Source of the DNA: Cladorhizidae sp. MBARI D1340-BT2
Lineage: Eukaryota > Porifera > Demospongiae > Poecilosclerida > Cladorhizidae
Length of the DNA: 64,000 bases
Assembly: GCA_028752905.1 (NCBI GenBank)
Contig: JAQNBH010000063.1
Span: forward strand, 105,968 to 169,967
Reading direction: 5' to 3'
Part shown: positions 37,262-51,787 of the stretch, piece by piece
Numbering within the stretch: the first letter of the stretch is position 1
How the letters are laid out: every line of letters begins with the position of its first letter
Notes under the pieces: model-generated
The model's input: the letters and a program-made list of their open reading frames with translations, nothing else
Databases searched by the model: none
What the model was told of the DNA's origin: nothing
Made by a program: the position numbers and the translations under genes

Positions 37262-38166
37262 ATCAAGTAAGAGTACAATTCATAACTGCCCTAATTAACA
37301 AGACCAAAGTCCCAGATTTTGTCAACTGATAGAGAAGGCCCTTATCTGCAACATGTCAACAGATTATCAATAAATGTAGTGGTTTTTCACTGGCAGGCCA
37401 CCGCTTTGGCAACTGGAAAACGCCAGGAAAGATAGCAAACCTTACCACTTCAAATCACCATAACTTGCTAATACTTAGATCAAAATTATGGCACGTACAA
37501 AAGACAGACAATTAGAAGGGCTATCCGGTGATATAAAAAATTTCTTTTTTGGGTAAAGTGTAGAAAAGTTATGAGCTTTACGGCAAAAAAGCAAGATTTT
37601 TGGGGGGAAAATGAGAAACATATAGACCAAATTAGGGCAAATATCAAGATAGAGAACACATAATGAAACCTATCATTCGAATCATATCAAGTCCATTACA
37701 GTGAAGTGTGCATAATATTATGGATGTTTGATATCAACAGAGAGCACAGGGAGAGACCTATCTTAATAGCTATATATCAAATTTATACAGTGAAGTGTGG
37801 AGAATCTATGAAGCTAACCTGTTTAGCATCAAGATAGAGAACACATAGAGAAACCTATCTTGTGATTCTATGTATGCAGAATATACGGATGTTTGGTATC
37901 AAGAGAGAGAACAGAGAGAGGCCTACCTTTAGAGCTATATATCAAGTCTATTCAGTGAAGTGTGGAGAATCTATGAAGCTAACATGTTTAGCTCAAGATA
38001 GAGAACACTGAGAGATACCTATCTTGCAAGTCCACTACAGTGAAGTGTGCAGAATATATGGATGTTTGGTATCAAGAGAGAGCACTTAGAGAGTCCTATC
38101 TTAATAGCTATACATCAAGTCTATTCAGTGAAGTGTGGATAATCTACGAAGCTAAACATGTTTAGC
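37262..38166 (+). repeat. Monomer 42, type C with 4-bp loss and C252
   Basis: 905 bp, same states as monomer 40. Confidence 0.97.
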
Positions 38167-39074
38167 ATCAAGTAAGAGTACAATTCATAACTGCCCTAAT
38201 TAACAAGACCAAAGTCCCAGATTTTGTCAACTGATAGAGAAGGCCCTTATCTGCAACATGTGAACAGATTATCAATAAATGTAGTGGTTTTTCACTGGCA
38301 GGCCACCGCTTTGGCAACTGGAAAACGCCAGGAAAGATCGCAAACCTTACCACTTCAAATCACCATAACTTGCTAATACTTAGAGTAATCAAAATTATGG
38401 CACGTACAAAAGACAGATAATTAGAAGGGCTATCCGGTGATATAAAAAATTCTTTTTTGGGTAAAGTGTAGAAAAGTTATGAGCTTTACGGCAAAAAAGC
38501 AAGATTTTTGGGGAAAAAATGAGAAACATATAGACCAAATTAGGGCAAATATCAAGATAGAGAACACATAATGAAACCTGTCATTCGAATCATATCAAGT
38601 CCATTACAGTGAAGTGTGCATAATATTATGGATGTTTGATATCAACAGAGAGCACAGGGAGAGACCTATCTTAATAGCTATATATAAAATTTATACAGTG
38701 AAGTGTGGAGAATCTATGAAGCTAACCTGTTTAGCATCAAGATAGAGAACACATAGAGAAACCTATCTTGTGATTCTATGTATGCAGAATATACGGATGT
38801 TTGGTATCAAGAGAGAGAACAGAGAGAGGCCTACCTTTAGAGCTATATATCAAGTCTATTCAGTGAAGTGTGGAGAATCTATGAAGCTAACATGTTTAGC
38901 TCAAGATAGAGAACACTGAGAGATACCTATCTTGCAAGTCCACTACAGTGAAGTGTGCAGAATATATGGATGTTTGGTATCAAGAGAGAGCACTTAGAGA
39001 GTCCTATCTTAATAGCTATACATCAAGTCTATTCAGTGAAGTGTGGATAATCTACGAAGCTAAACATGTTTAGC
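38167..39074 (+). repeat. Monomer 43, type B with G96 and A521
   Basis: 908 bp, same states as monomer 41. Confidence 0.97.
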
Positions 39075-39983
39075 ATCAAGTAAGAGTACAATTCATAACT
39101 GCCCTAATTAACAAGACCAAAGTCCCAGATTTTGTCAACTGATAGAGAAGGCCCTTATCTGCAACATGTCAACAGATTATCAATAAATGTAGTGGTTTTT
39201 CACTGGCAGGCCACCGCTTTGGCAACTGGAAAACGCCAGGAAAGATCGCAAACCTTACCACTTCAAATCACCATAACTTGCTAATACTTAGAGTAATCAA
39301 AATTATGGTACGTACAAAAGACAGATAATTAGAAGGGCTATCCGGTGATATAAAAAATTTCTTTTTTGGGTAAAGTGTAGAAAAGTTATGAGCTTTACGG
39401 CAAAAAAGCAAGATTTTTGGGGGGGAAATGAGAAACATATAGACCAAATTAGGGCAAATATCAAGATAGAGAACACATAATGAAACCTATCATTCGAATC
39501 ATATCAAGTCCATTACAGTGAAGTGTGCATAATATTATGGATGTTTGATATCAACAGAGAGCACAGGGAGAGACCTATCTTAATAGCTATATATCAAATT
39601 TATACAGTGAAGTGTGGAGAATCTATGAAGCTAACCTGTTTAGCATCAAGATAGAGAACACATAGAGAAACCTATCTTGTGATTCTATGTATGCAGAATA
39701 TACGGATGTTTGGTATCAAGAGAGAGAACAGAGAGAGGCCTACCTTTAGAGCTATATATCAAGTCTATTCAGTGAAGTGTGGAGAATCTATGAAGCTAAC
39801 ATGTTTAGCTCAAGATAGAGAACACTGAGAGATACCTATCTTGCAAGTCCACTACAGTGAAGTGTGCAGAATATATGGATGTTTGGTATCAAGAGAGAGC
39901 ACTTAGAGAGTCCTATCTTAATAGCTATACATCAAGTCTATTCAGTGAAGTGTGGATAATCTACGAAGCTAAACATGTTTAGC
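39075..39983 (+). repeat. Monomer 44, type A (T235)
   Basis: 909 bp, reference states with T610. Confidence 0.97.
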
Positions 39984-40892
39984 ATCAAGTAAGAGTACAA
40001 TTCATAACTGCCCTAATTAACAAGACCAAAGTCCCAGATTTTGTCAACTGATAGAGAAGGCCCTTATCTGCAACATGTCAACAGATTATCAATAAATGTA
40101 GTGGTTTTTCACTGGCAGGCCACCGCTTTGGCAACTGGAAAACGCCAGGAAAGATAGCAAACCTTACCACTTCAAATCACCATAACTTGCTAATACTTAG
40201 AGTAATCAAAATTATGGCACGTACAAAAGACAGATAATTAGAAGGGCTATCCGGTGATATAAAAAATTTCTTTTTTGGGTAAAGTGTAGAAAAGTTATGA
40301 GCTTTACGGCAAAAAAGCAAGATTTTTGGGGGGAAAATGAGAAACATATAGACCAAATTAGGGCAAATATCAAGATAGAGAACACATAATGAAACCTATC
40401 ATTCGAATCATATCAAGTCCATTACAGTGAAGTGTGCATAATATTATGGATGTTTGATATCAACAGAGAGCACAGGGAGAGACCTATCTTAATAGCTATA
40501 TATCAAATTTATACAGTGAAGTGTGGAGAATCTATGAAGCTAACCTGTTTAGCATCAAGATAGAGAACACATAGAGAAACCTATCTTGTGATTCTATGTA
40601 TGCAGAATATACGGATGTTTGGTATCAAGAGAGAGAACAGAGAGAGGCCTACCTTTAGAGCTATATATCAAGTCTATTCAGTGAAGTGTGGAGAATCTAT
40701 GAAGCTAACATGTTTAGCTCAAGATAGAGAACACTGAGAGATACCTATCTTGCAAGTCCACTACAGTGAAGTGTGCAGAATATATGGATGTTTGGTATCA
40801 AGAGAGAGCACTTAGAGAGTCCTATCTTAATAGCTATACATCAAGTCTATTCAGTGAAGTGTGGATAATCTACGAAGCTAAACATGTTTAGC
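39984..40892 (+). repeat. Monomer 45, type C without loss
   Basis: 909 bp. A173, no 4-base loss, C235, G6A4. Confidence 0.97.
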
Positions 40893-41797
40893 ATCAAGTA
40901 AGAGTACAATTCATAACTGCCCTAATTAACAAGACCAAAGTCCCAGATTTTGTCAACTGATAGAGAAGGCCCTTATCTGCAACATGTCAACAGATTATCA
41001 ATAAATGTAGTGGTTTTTCACTGGCAGGCCACCGCTTTGGCAACTGGAAAACGCCAGGAAAGATAGCAAACCTTACCACTTCAAATCACCATAACTTGCT
41101 AATACTTAGATCAAAATTATGGCACGTACAAAAGACAGATAATTAGAAGGGCTATCCGGTGATATAAAAAATTTCTTTTTTGGGTAAAGTGTAGAAAAGT
41201 TATGAGCTTTACGGCAAAAAAGCAAGATTTTTGGGGGGAAAATGAGAAACATATAGACCAAATTAGGGCAAATATCAAGATAGAGAACACATAATGAAAC
41301 CTATCATTCGAATCATATCAAGTCCATTACAGTGAAGTGTGCATAATATTATGGATGTTTGATATCAACAGAGAGCACAGGGAGAGACCTATCTTAATAG
41401 CTATATATCAAATTTATACAGTGAAGTGTGGAGAATCTATGAAGCTAACCTGTTTAGCATCAAGATAGAGAACACATAGAGAAACCTATCTTGTGATTCT
41501 ATGTATGCAGAATATACGGATGTTTGGTATCAAGAGAGAGAACAGAGAGAGGCCTACCTTTAGAGCTATATATCAAGTCTATTCAGTGAAGTGTGGAGAA
41601 TCTATGAAGCTAACATGTTTAGCTCAAGATAGAGAACACTGAGAGATACCTATCTTGCAAGTCCACTACAGTGAAGTGTGCAGAATATATGGATGTTTGG
41701 TATCAAGAGAGAGCACTTAGAGAGTCCTATCTTAATAGCTATACATCAAGTCTATTCAGTGAAGTGTGGATAATCTACGAAGCTAAACATGTTTAGC
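40893..41797 (+). repeat. Monomer 46, type C with 4-bp loss
   Basis: 905 bp. A173, 4-base loss, C235, T252, G6A4; position 1 of the 7-unit block. Confidence 0.97.
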
Positions 41798-42705
41798 ATC
41801 AAGTAAGAGTACAATTCATAACTGCCCTAATTAACAAGACCAAAGTCCCAGATTTTGTCAACTGATAGAGAAGGCCCTTATCTGCAACATGTGAACAGAT
41901 TATCAATAAATGTAGTGGTTTTTCACTGGCAGGCCACCGCTTTGGCAACTGGAAAACGCCAGGAAAGATCGCAAACCTTACCACTTCAAATCACCATAAC
42001 TTGCTAATACTTAGAGTAATCAAAATTATGGCACGTACAAAAGACAGATAATTAGAAGGGCTATCCGGTGATATAAAAAATTCTTTTTTGGGTAAAGTGT
42101 AGAAAAGTTATGAGCTTTACGGCAAAAAAGCAAGATTTTTGGGGAAAAAATGAGAAACATATAGACCAAATTAGGGCAAATATCAAGATAGAGAACACAT
42201 AATGAAACCTGTCATTCGAATCATATCAAGTCCATTACAGTGAAGTGTGCATAATATTATGGATGTTTGATATCAACAGAGAGCACAGGGAGAGACCTAT
42301 CTTAATAGCTATATATCAAATTTATACAGTGAAGTGTGGAGAATCTATGAAGCTAACCTGTTTAGCATCAAGATAGAGAACACATAGAGAAACCTATCTT
42401 GTGATTCTATGTATGCAGAATATACGGATGTTTGGTATCAAGAGAGAGAACAGAGAGAGGCCTACCTTTAGAGCTATATATCAAGTCTATTCAGTGAAGT
42501 GTGGAGAATCTATGAAGCTAACATGTTTAGCTCAAGATAGAGAACACTGAGAGATACCTATCTTGCAAGTCCACTACAGTGAAGTGTGCAGAATATATGG
42601 ATGTTTGGTATCAAGAGAGAGCACTTAGAGAGTCCTATCTTAATAGCTATACATCAAGTCTATTCAGTGAAGTGTGGATAATCTACGAAGCTAAACATGT
42701 TTAGC
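41798..42705 (+). repeat. Monomer 47, type B with G96
   Basis: 908 bp. G96, C235, A6T2, G4A6, G415; position 2. Confidence 0.97.
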
Positions 42706-43613
42706 ATCAAGTAAGAGTACAATTCATAACTGCCCTAATTAACAAGACCAAAGTCCCAGATTTTGTCAACTGATAGAGAAGGCCCTTATCTGCAACATGT
42801 CAACAGATTATCAATAAATGTAGTGGTTTTTCACTGGCAGGCCACCGCTTTGGCAACTGGAAAACGCCAGGAAAGATCGCAAACCTTACCACTTCAAATC
42901 ACCATAACTTGCTAATACTTAGAGTAATCAAAATTATGGCACGTACAAAAGACAGATAATTAGAAGGGCTATCCGGTGATATAAAAAATTCTTTTTTGGG
43001 TAAAGTGTAGAAAAGTTATGAGCTTTACGGCAAAAAAGCAAGATTTTTGGGGAAAAAATGAGAAACATATAGACCAAATTAGGGCAAATATCAAGATAGA
43101 GAACACATAATGAAACCTGTCATTCGAATCATATCAAGTCCATTACAGTGAAGTGTGCATAATATTATGGATGTTTGATATCAACAGAGAGCACAGGGAG
43201 AGACCTATCTTAATAGCTATATATCAAATTTATACAGTGAAGTGTGGAGAATCTATGAAGCTAACCTGTTTAGCATCAAGATAGAGAACACATAGAGAAA
43301 CCTATCTTGTGATTCTATGTATGCAGAATATACGGATGTTTGGTATCAAGAGAGAGAACAGAGAGAGGCCTACCTTTAGAGCTATATATCAAGTCTATTC
43401 AGTGAAGTGTGGAGAATCTATGAAGCTAACATGTTTAGCTCAAGATAGAGAACACTGAGAGATACCTATCTTGCAAGTCCACTACAGTGAAGTGTGCAGA
43501 ATATATGGATGTTTGGTATCAAGAGAGAGCACTTAGAGAGTCCTATCTTAATAGCTATACATCAAGTCTATTCAGTGAAGTGTGGATAATCTACGAAGCT
43601 AAACATGTTTAGC
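42706..43613 (+). repeat. Monomer 48, type B (C96)
   Basis: 908 bp. C96, C235, A6T2, G4A6, G415; position 3. Confidence 0.97.
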
Positions 43614-44522
43614 ATCAAGTAAGAGTACAATTCATAACTGCCCTAATTAACAAGACCAAAGTCCCAGATTTTGTCAACTGATAGAGAAGGCCCTTATCTG
43701 CAACATGTCAACAGATTATCAATAAATGTAGTGGTTTTTCACTGGCAGGCCACCGCTTTGGCAACTGGAAAACGCCAGGAAAGATCGCAAACCTTACCAC
43801 TTCAAATCACCATAACTTGCTAATACTTAGAGTAATCAAAATTATGGTACGTACAAAAGACAGATAATTAGAAGGGCTATCCGGTGATATAAAAAATTTC
43901 TTTTTTGGGTAAAGTGTAGAAAAGTTATGAGCTTTACGGCAAAAAAGCAAGATTTTTGGGGGGGAAATGAGAAACATATAGACCAAATTAGGGCAAATAT
44001 CAAGATAGAGAACACATAATGAAACCTATCATTCGAATCATATCAAGTCCATTACAGTGAAGTGTGCATAATATTATGGATGTTTGATATCAACAGAGAG
44101 CACAGGGAGAGACCTATCTTAATAGCTATATATCAAATTTATACAGTGAAGTGTGGAGAATCTATGAAGCTAACCTGTTTAGCATCAAGATAGAGAACAC
44201 ATAGAGAAACCTATCTTGTGATCCTATGTATGCAGAATATACGGATGTTTGGTATCAAGAGAGAGAACAGAGAGAGGCCTACCTTTAGAGCTATATATCA
44301 AGTCTATTCAGTGAAGTGTGGAGAATCTATGAAGCTAACATGTTTAGCTCAAGATAGAGAACACTGAGAGATACCTATCTTGCAAGTCCACTACAGTGAA
44401 GTGTGCAGAATATATGGATGTTTGGTATCAAGAGAGAGCACTTAGAGAGTCCTATCTTAATAGCTATACATCAAGTCTATTCAGTGAAGTGTGGATAATC
44501 TACGAAGCTAAACATGTTTAGC
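43614..44522 (+). repeat. Monomer 49, type A with C610
   Basis: 909 bp. T235, G7A3, C610; position 4. Confidence 0.97.
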
Positions 44523-45431
44523 ATCAAGTAAGAGTACAATTCATAACTGCCCTAATTAACAAGACCAAAGTCCCAGATTTTGTCAACTGATAGAGAAGGC
44601 CCTTATCTGCAACATGTCAACAGATTATCAATAAATGTAGTGGTTTTTCACTGGCAGGCCACCGCTTTGGCAACTGGAAAACGCCAGGAAAGATCGCAAA
44701 CCTTACCACTTCAAATCACCATAACTTGCTAATACTTAGAGTAATCAAAATTTTGGCACGTACAAAAGACAGATAATTAAAAGGGCTATCCGATGATATA
44801 AAAAATTTCTTTTTTGGGTAAAGTATAGAAAAGTTATGAGCTTTACGGCAAAAAAGCAAGATTTTTGGGGGGAAAATGAGAAACATATAGACCAAATTAG
44901 GGCAAATATCAAGATAGAGAACACATAATGAAACCTATCATTCGAATCATATCAAGTCCATTACAGTGAAGTGTGCAGAATATTATGGATGTTTGATATC
45001 AACAGAGAGCACAGGGAGAGACCTATCTTAATAGCTATATATCAAGTTTATACAGTGAAGTGTGGAGAATCTATGAAGCTAACCTGTTTAGCATCAAGAT
45101 AGAGAACACATAGAGAAACCTATCTTGTGATTCTATGTATGCAGAATATACGGATGTTTGGTATCAAGAGAGAGAACAGAGAGAGGCCTACCTTTAGAGC
45201 TATATATCAAGTCTATTCAGTGAAGTGTGGAGAATCTATGAAGCTAACATGTTTAGCTCAAGATAGAGAACACTGAGAGATACCTATCTTGCAAGTCCAC
45301 TACAGTGAAGTGTGCAGAATATATGGATGTTTGGTATCAAGAGAGAGCACTTAGAGAGTCCTATCTTAATAGCTATACATCAAGTCTATTCAGTGAAGTG
45401 TGGATAATCTACGAAGCTAAACATGTTTAGC
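44523..45431 (+). repeat. Monomer 50, type D
   Basis: 909 bp. Six type D changes, tract 2 G6A4; position 5. Confidence 0.97.
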
Positions 45432-46340
45432 ATCAAGTAAGAGTACAATTCATAACTGCCCTAATTAACAAGACCAAAGTCCCAGATTTTGTCAACTGAT
45501 AGAGAAGGCCCTTATCTGCAACATGTCAACAGATTATCAATAAATGTAGTGGTTTTTCACTGGCAGGCCACCGCTTTGGCAACTGGAAAACGCCAGGAAA
45601 GATAGCAAACCTTACCACTTCAAATCACCATAACTTGCTAATACTTAGAGTAATCAAAATTATGGCACGTACAAAAGACAGATAATTAGAAGGGCTATCC
45701 GGTGATATAAAAAATTTCTTTTTTGGGTAAAGTGTAGAAAAGTTATGAGCTTTACGGCAAAAAAGCAAGATTTTTGGGGGGAAAATGAGAAACATATAGA
45801 CCAAATTAGGGCAAATATCAAGATAGAGAACACATAATGAAACCTATCATTCGAATCATATCAAGTCCATTACAGTGAAGTGTGCATAATATTATGGATG
45901 TTTGATATCAACAGAGAGCACAGGGAGAGACCTATCTTAATAGCTATATATCAAATTTATACAGTGAAGTGTGGAGAATCTATGAAGCTAACCTGTTTAG
46001 CATCAAGATAGAGAACACATAGAGAAACCTATCTTGTGATTCTATGTATGCAGAATATACGGATGTTTGGTATCAAGAGAGAGAACAGAGAGAGGCCTAC
46101 CTTTAGAGCTATATATCAAGTCTATTCAGTGAAGTGTGGAGAATCTATGAAGCTAACATGTTTAGCTCAAGATAGAGAACACTGAGAGATACCTATCTTG
46201 CAAGTCCACTACAGTGAAGTGTGCAGAATATATGGATGTTTGGTATCAAGAGAGAGCACTTAGAGAGTCCTATCTTAATAGCTATACATCAAGTCTATTC
46301 AGTGAAGTGTGGATAATCTACGAAGCTAAACATGTTTAGC
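45432..46340 (+). repeat. Monomer 51, type C without loss
   Basis: 909 bp. A173, C235, G6A4; position 6. Confidence 0.97.
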
Positions 46341-47248
46341 ATCAAGTAAGAGTACAATTCATAACTGCCCTAATTAACAAGACCAAAGTCCCAGATTTTG
46401 TCAACTGATAGAGAAGGCCCTTATCTGCAACATGTGAACAGATTATCAATAAATGTAGTGGTTTTTCACTGGCAGGCCACCGCTTTGGCAACTGGAAAAC
46501 GCCAGGAAAGATCGCAAACCTTACCACTTCAAATCACCATAACTTGCTAATACTTAGAGTAATCAAAATTATGGCACGTACAAAAGACAGATAATTAGAA
46601 GGGCTATCCGGTGATATAAAAAATTCTTTTTTGGGTAAAGTGTAGAAAAGTTATGAGCTTTACGGCAAAAAAGCAAGATTTTTGGGGAAAAAATGAGAAA
46701 CATATAGACCAAATTAGGGCAAATATCAAGATAGAGAACACATAATGAAACCTGTCATTCGAATCATATCAAGTCCATTACAGTGAAGTGTGCATAATAT
46801 TATGGATGTTTGATATCAACAGAGAGCACAGGGAGAGACCTATCTTAATAGCTATATATCAAATTTATACAGTGAAGTGTGGAGAATCTATGAAGCTAAC
46901 CTGTTTAGCATCAAGATAGAGAACACATAGAGAAACCTATCTTGTGATTCTATGTATGCAGAATATACGGATGTTTGGTATCAAGAGAGAGAACAGAGAG
47001 AGGCCTACCTTTAGAGCTATATATCAAGTCTATTCAGTGAAGTGTGGAGAATCTATGAAGCTAACATGTTTAGCTCAAGATAGAGAACACTGAGAGATAC
47101 CTATCTTGCAAGTCCACTACAGTGAAGTGTGCAGAATATATGGATGTTTGGTATCAAGAGAGAGCACTTAGAGAGTCCTATCTTAATAGCTATACATCAA
47201 GTCTATTCAGTGAAGTGTGGATAATCTACGAAGCTAAACATGTTTAGC
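46341..47248 (+). repeat. Monomer 52, type B with G96
   Basis: 908 bp. G96, A6T2, G4A6, G415; position 7. Confidence 0.97.
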
Positions 47249-48153
47249 ATCAAGTAAGAGTACAATTCATAACTGCCCTAATTAACAAGACCAAAGTCCC
47301 AGATTTTGTCAACTGATAGAGAAGGCCCTTATCTGCAACATGTCAACAGATTATCAATAAATGTAGTGGTTTTTCACTGGCAGGCCACCGCTTTGGCAAC
47401 TGGAAAACGCCAGGAAAGATAGCAAACCTTACCACTTCAAATCACCATAACTTGCTAATACTTAGATCAAAATTATGGCACGTACAAAAGACAGATAATT
47501 AGAAGGGCTATCCGGTGATATAAAAAATTTCTTTTTTGGGTAAAGTGTAGAAAAGTTATGAGCTTTACGGCAAAAAAGCAAGATTTTTGGGGGGAAAATG
47601 AGAAACATATAGACCAAATTAGGGCAAATATCAAGATAGAGAACACATAATGAAACCTATCATTCGAATCATATCAAGTCCATTACAGTGAAGTGTGCAT
47701 AATATTATGGATGTTTGATATCAACAGAGAGCACAGGGAGAGACCTATCTTAATAGCTATATATCAAATTTATACAGTGAAGTGTGGAGAATCTATGAAG
47801 CTAACCTGTTTAGCATCAAGATAGAGAACACATAGAGAAACCTATCTTGTGATTCTATGTATGCAGAATATACGGATGTTTGGTATCAAGAGAGAGAACA
47901 GAGAGAGGCCTACCTTTAGAGCTATATATCAAGTCTATTCAGTGAAGTGTGGAGAATCTATGAAGCTAACATGTTTAGCTCAAGATAGAGAACACTGAGA
48001 GATACCTATCTTGCAAGTCCACTACAGTGAAGTGTGCAGAATATATGGATGTTTGGTATCAAGAGAGAGCACTTAGAGAGTCCTATCTTAATAGCTATAC
48101 ATCAAGTCTATTCAGTGAAGTGTGGATAATCTACGAAGCTAAACATGTTTAGC
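47249..48153 (+). repeat. Monomer 53, type C with 4-bp loss
   Basis: 905 bp, matches monomer 46. Confidence 0.97.
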
Positions 48154-49061
48154 ATCAAGTAAGAGTACAATTCATAACTGCCCTAATTAACAAGACCAAA
48201 GTCCCAGATTTTGTCAACTGATAGAGAAGGCCCTTATCTGCAACATGTGAACAGATTATCAATAAATGTAGTGGTTTTTCACTGGCAGGCCACCGCTTTG
48301 GCAACTGGAAAACGCCAGGAAAGATCGCAAACCTTACCACTTCAAATCACCATAACTTGCTAATACTTAGAGTAATCAAAATTATGGCACGTACAAAAGA
48401 CAGATAATTAGAAGGGCTATCCGGTGATATAAAAAATTCTTTTTTGGGTAAAGTGTAGAAAAGTTATGAGCTTTACGGCAAAAAAGCAAGATTTTTGGGG
48501 AAAAAATGAGAAACATATAGACCAAATTAGGGCAAATATCAAGATAGAGAACACATAATGAAACCTGTCATTCGAATCATATCAAGTCCATTACAGTGAA
48601 GTGTGCATAATATTATGGATGTTTGATATCAACAGAGAGCACAGGGAGAGACCTATCTTAATAGCTATATATCAAATTTATACAGTGAAGTGTGGAGAAT
48701 CTATGAAGCTAACCTGTTTAGCATCAAGATAGAGAACACATAGAGAAACCTATCTTGTGATTCTATGTATGCAGAATATACGGATGTTTGGTATCAAGAG
48801 AGAGAACAGAGAGAGGCCTACCTTTAGAGCTATATATCAAGTCTATTCAGTGAAGTGTGGAGAATCTATGAAGCTAACATGTTTAGCTCAAGATAGAGAA
48901 CACTGAGAGATACCTATCTTGCAAGTCCACTACAGTGAAGTGTGCAGAATATATGGATGTTTGGTATCAAGAGAGAGCACTTAGAGAGTCCTATCTTAAT
49001 AGCTATACATCAAGTCTATTCAGTGAAGTGTGGATAATCTACGAAGCTAAACATGTTTAGC
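48154..49061 (+). repeat. Monomer 54, type B with G96
   Basis: 908 bp, matches monomer 47. Confidence 0.97.
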
Positions 49062-49969
49062 ATCAAGTAAGAGTACAATTCATAACTGCCCTAATTAACA
49101 AGACCAAAGTCCCAGATTTTGTCAACTGATAGAGAAGGCCCTTATCTGCAACATGTCAACAGATTATCAATAAATGTAGTGGTTTTTCACTGGCAGGCCA
49201 CCGCTTTGGCAACTGGAAAACGCCAGGAAAGATCGCAAACCTTACCACTTCAAATCACCATAACTTGCTAATACTTAGAGTAATCAAAATTATGGCACGT
49301 ACAAAAGACAGATAATTAGAAGGGCTATCCGGTGATATAAAAAATTCTTTTTTGGGTAAAGTGTAGAAAAGTTATGAGCTTTACGGCAAAAAAGCAAGAT
49401 TTTTGGGGAAAAAATGAGAAACATATAGACCAAATTAGGGCAAATATCAAGATAGAGAACACATAATGAAACCTGTCATTCGAATCATATCAAGTCCATT
49501 ACAGTGAAGTGTGCATAATATTATGGATGTTTGATATCAACAGAGAGCACAGGGAGAGACCTATCTTAATAGCTATATATCAAATTTATACAGTGAAGTG
49601 TGGAGAATCTATGAAGCTAACCTGTTTAGCATCAAGATAGAGAACACATAGAGAAACCTATCTTGTGATTCTATGTATGCAGAATATACGGATGTTTGGT
49701 ATCAAGAGAGAGAACAGAGAGAGGCCTACCTTTAGAGCTATATATCAAGTCTATTCAGTGAAGTGTGGAGAATCTATGAAGCTAACATGTTTAGCTCAAG
49801 ATAGAGAACACTGAGAGATACCTATCTTGCAAGTCCACTACAGTGAAGTGTGCAGAATATATGGATGTTTGGTATCAAGAGAGAGCACTTAGAGAGTCCT
49901 ATCTTAATAGCTATACATCAAGTCTATTCAGTGAAGTGTGGATAATCTACGAAGCTAAACATGTTTAGC
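49062..49969 (+). repeat. Monomer 55, type B (C96)
   Basis: 908 bp, matches monomer 48. Confidence 0.97.
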
Positions 49970-50878
49970 ATCAAGTAAGAGTACAATTCATAACTGCCCT
50001 AATTAACAAGACCAAAGTCCCAGATTTTGTCAACTGATAGAGAAGGCCCTTATCTGCAACATGTCAACAGATTATCAATAAATGTAGTGGTTTTTCACTG
50101 GCAGGCCACCGCTTTGGCAACTGGAAAACGCCAGGAAAGATCGCAAACCTTACCACTTCAAATCACCATAACTTGCTAATACTTAGAGTAATCAAAATTA
50201 TGGTACGTACAAAAGACAGATAATTAGAAGGGCTATCCGGTGATATAAAAAATTTCTTTTTTGGGTAAAGTGTAGAAAAGTTATGAGCTTTACGGCAAAA
50301 AAGCAAGATTTTTGGGGGGGAAATGAGAAACATATAGACCAAATTAGGGCAAATATCAAGATAGAGAACACATAATGAAACCTATCATTCGAATCATATC
50401 AAGTCCATTACAGTGAAGTGTGCATAATATTATGGATGTTTGATATCAACAGAGAGCACAGGGAGAGACCTATCTTAATAGCTATATATCAAATTTATAC
50501 AGTGAAGTGTGGAGAATCTATGAAGCTAACCTGTTTAGCATCAAGATAGAGAACACATAGAGAAACCTATCTTGTGATCCTATGTATGCAGAATATACGG
50601 ATGTTTGGTATCAAGAGAGAGAACAGAGAGAGGCCTACCTTTAGAGCTATATATCAAGTCTATTCAGTGAAGTGTGGAGAATCTATGAAGCTAACATGTT
50701 TAGCTCAAGATAGAGAACACTGAGAGATACCTATCTTGCAAGTCCACTACAGTGAAGTGTGCAGAATATATGGATGTTTGGTATCAAGAGAGAGCACTTA
50801 GAGAGTCCTATCTTAATAGCTATACATCAAGTCTATTCAGTGAAGTGTGGATAATCTACGAAGCTAAACATGTTTAGC
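49970..50878 (+). repeat. Monomer 56, type A with C610
   Basis: 909 bp, matches monomer 49. Confidence 0.97.
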
Positions 50879-51787
50879 ATCAAGTAAGAGTACAATTCAT
50901 AACTGCCCTAATTAACAAGACCAAAGTCCCAGATTTTGTCAACTGATAGAGAAGGCCCTTATCTGCAACATGTCAACAGATTATCAATAAATGTAGTGGT
51001 TTTTCACTGGCAGGCCACCGCTTTGGCAACTGGAAAACGCCAGGAAAGATCGCAAACCTTACCACTTCAAATCACCATAACTTGCTAATACTTAGAGTAA
51101 TCAAAATTTTGGCACGTACAAAAGACAGATAATTAAAAGGGCTATCCGATGATATAAAAAATTTCTTTTTTGGGTAAAGTATAGAAAAGTTATGAGCTTT
51201 ACGGCAAAAAAGCAAGATTTTTGGGGGGAAAATGAGAAACATATAGACCAAATTAGGGCAAATATCAAGATAGAGAACACATAATGAAACCTATCATTCG
51301 AATCATATCAAGTCCATTACAGTGAAGTGTGCAGAATATTATGGATGTTTGATATCAACAGAGAGCACAGGGAGAGACCTATCTTAATAGCTATATATCA
51401 AGTTTATACAGTGAAGTGTGGAGAATCTATGAAGCTAACCTGTTTAGCATCAAGATAGAGAACACATAGAGAAACCTATCTTGTGATTCTATGTATGCAG
51501 AATATACGGATGTTTGGTATCAAGAGAGAGAACAGAGAGAGGCCTACCTTTAGAGCTATATATCAAGTCTATTCAGTGAAGTGTGGAGAATCTATGAAGC
51601 TAACATGTTTAGCTCAAGATAGAGAACACTGAGAGATACCTATCTTGCAAGTCCACTACAGTGAAGTGTGCAGAATATATGGATGTTTGGTATCAAGAGA
51701 GAGCACTTAGAGAGTCCTATCTTAATAGCTATACATCAAGTCTATTCAGTGAAGTGTGGATAATCTACGAAGCTAAACATGTTTAGC
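50879..51787 (+). repeat. Monomer 57, type D
   Basis: 909 bp, matches monomer 50. Confidence 0.97.

Larger units (their letters stand above)
35449..39074 (+). repeat. Duplicated 2-unit block (2 x 1,813 bp)
   Basis: Units at 35449 and 37262 share A173, the 4-base loss, C252 and tract 2 G6A4. Units at 36354 and 38167 share G96, tract 1 A6T2, tract 2 G4A6, G415 and A521. The two 905 + 908 blocks have equal length. C252 and A521 occur nowhere else in the window, which marks a recent duplication. Confidence 0.85.
40893..47248 (+). repeat. 7-unit higher-order repeat, copy 1 (6,356 bp)
   Basis: Unit order is C with 4-base loss, B with G96, B with C96, A with C610, D, C without loss, B with G96. 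Unit lengths run 905, 908, 908, 909, 909, 909, 908. The following 6,356 bases repeat this order and these lengths exactly. Confidence 0.88.
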
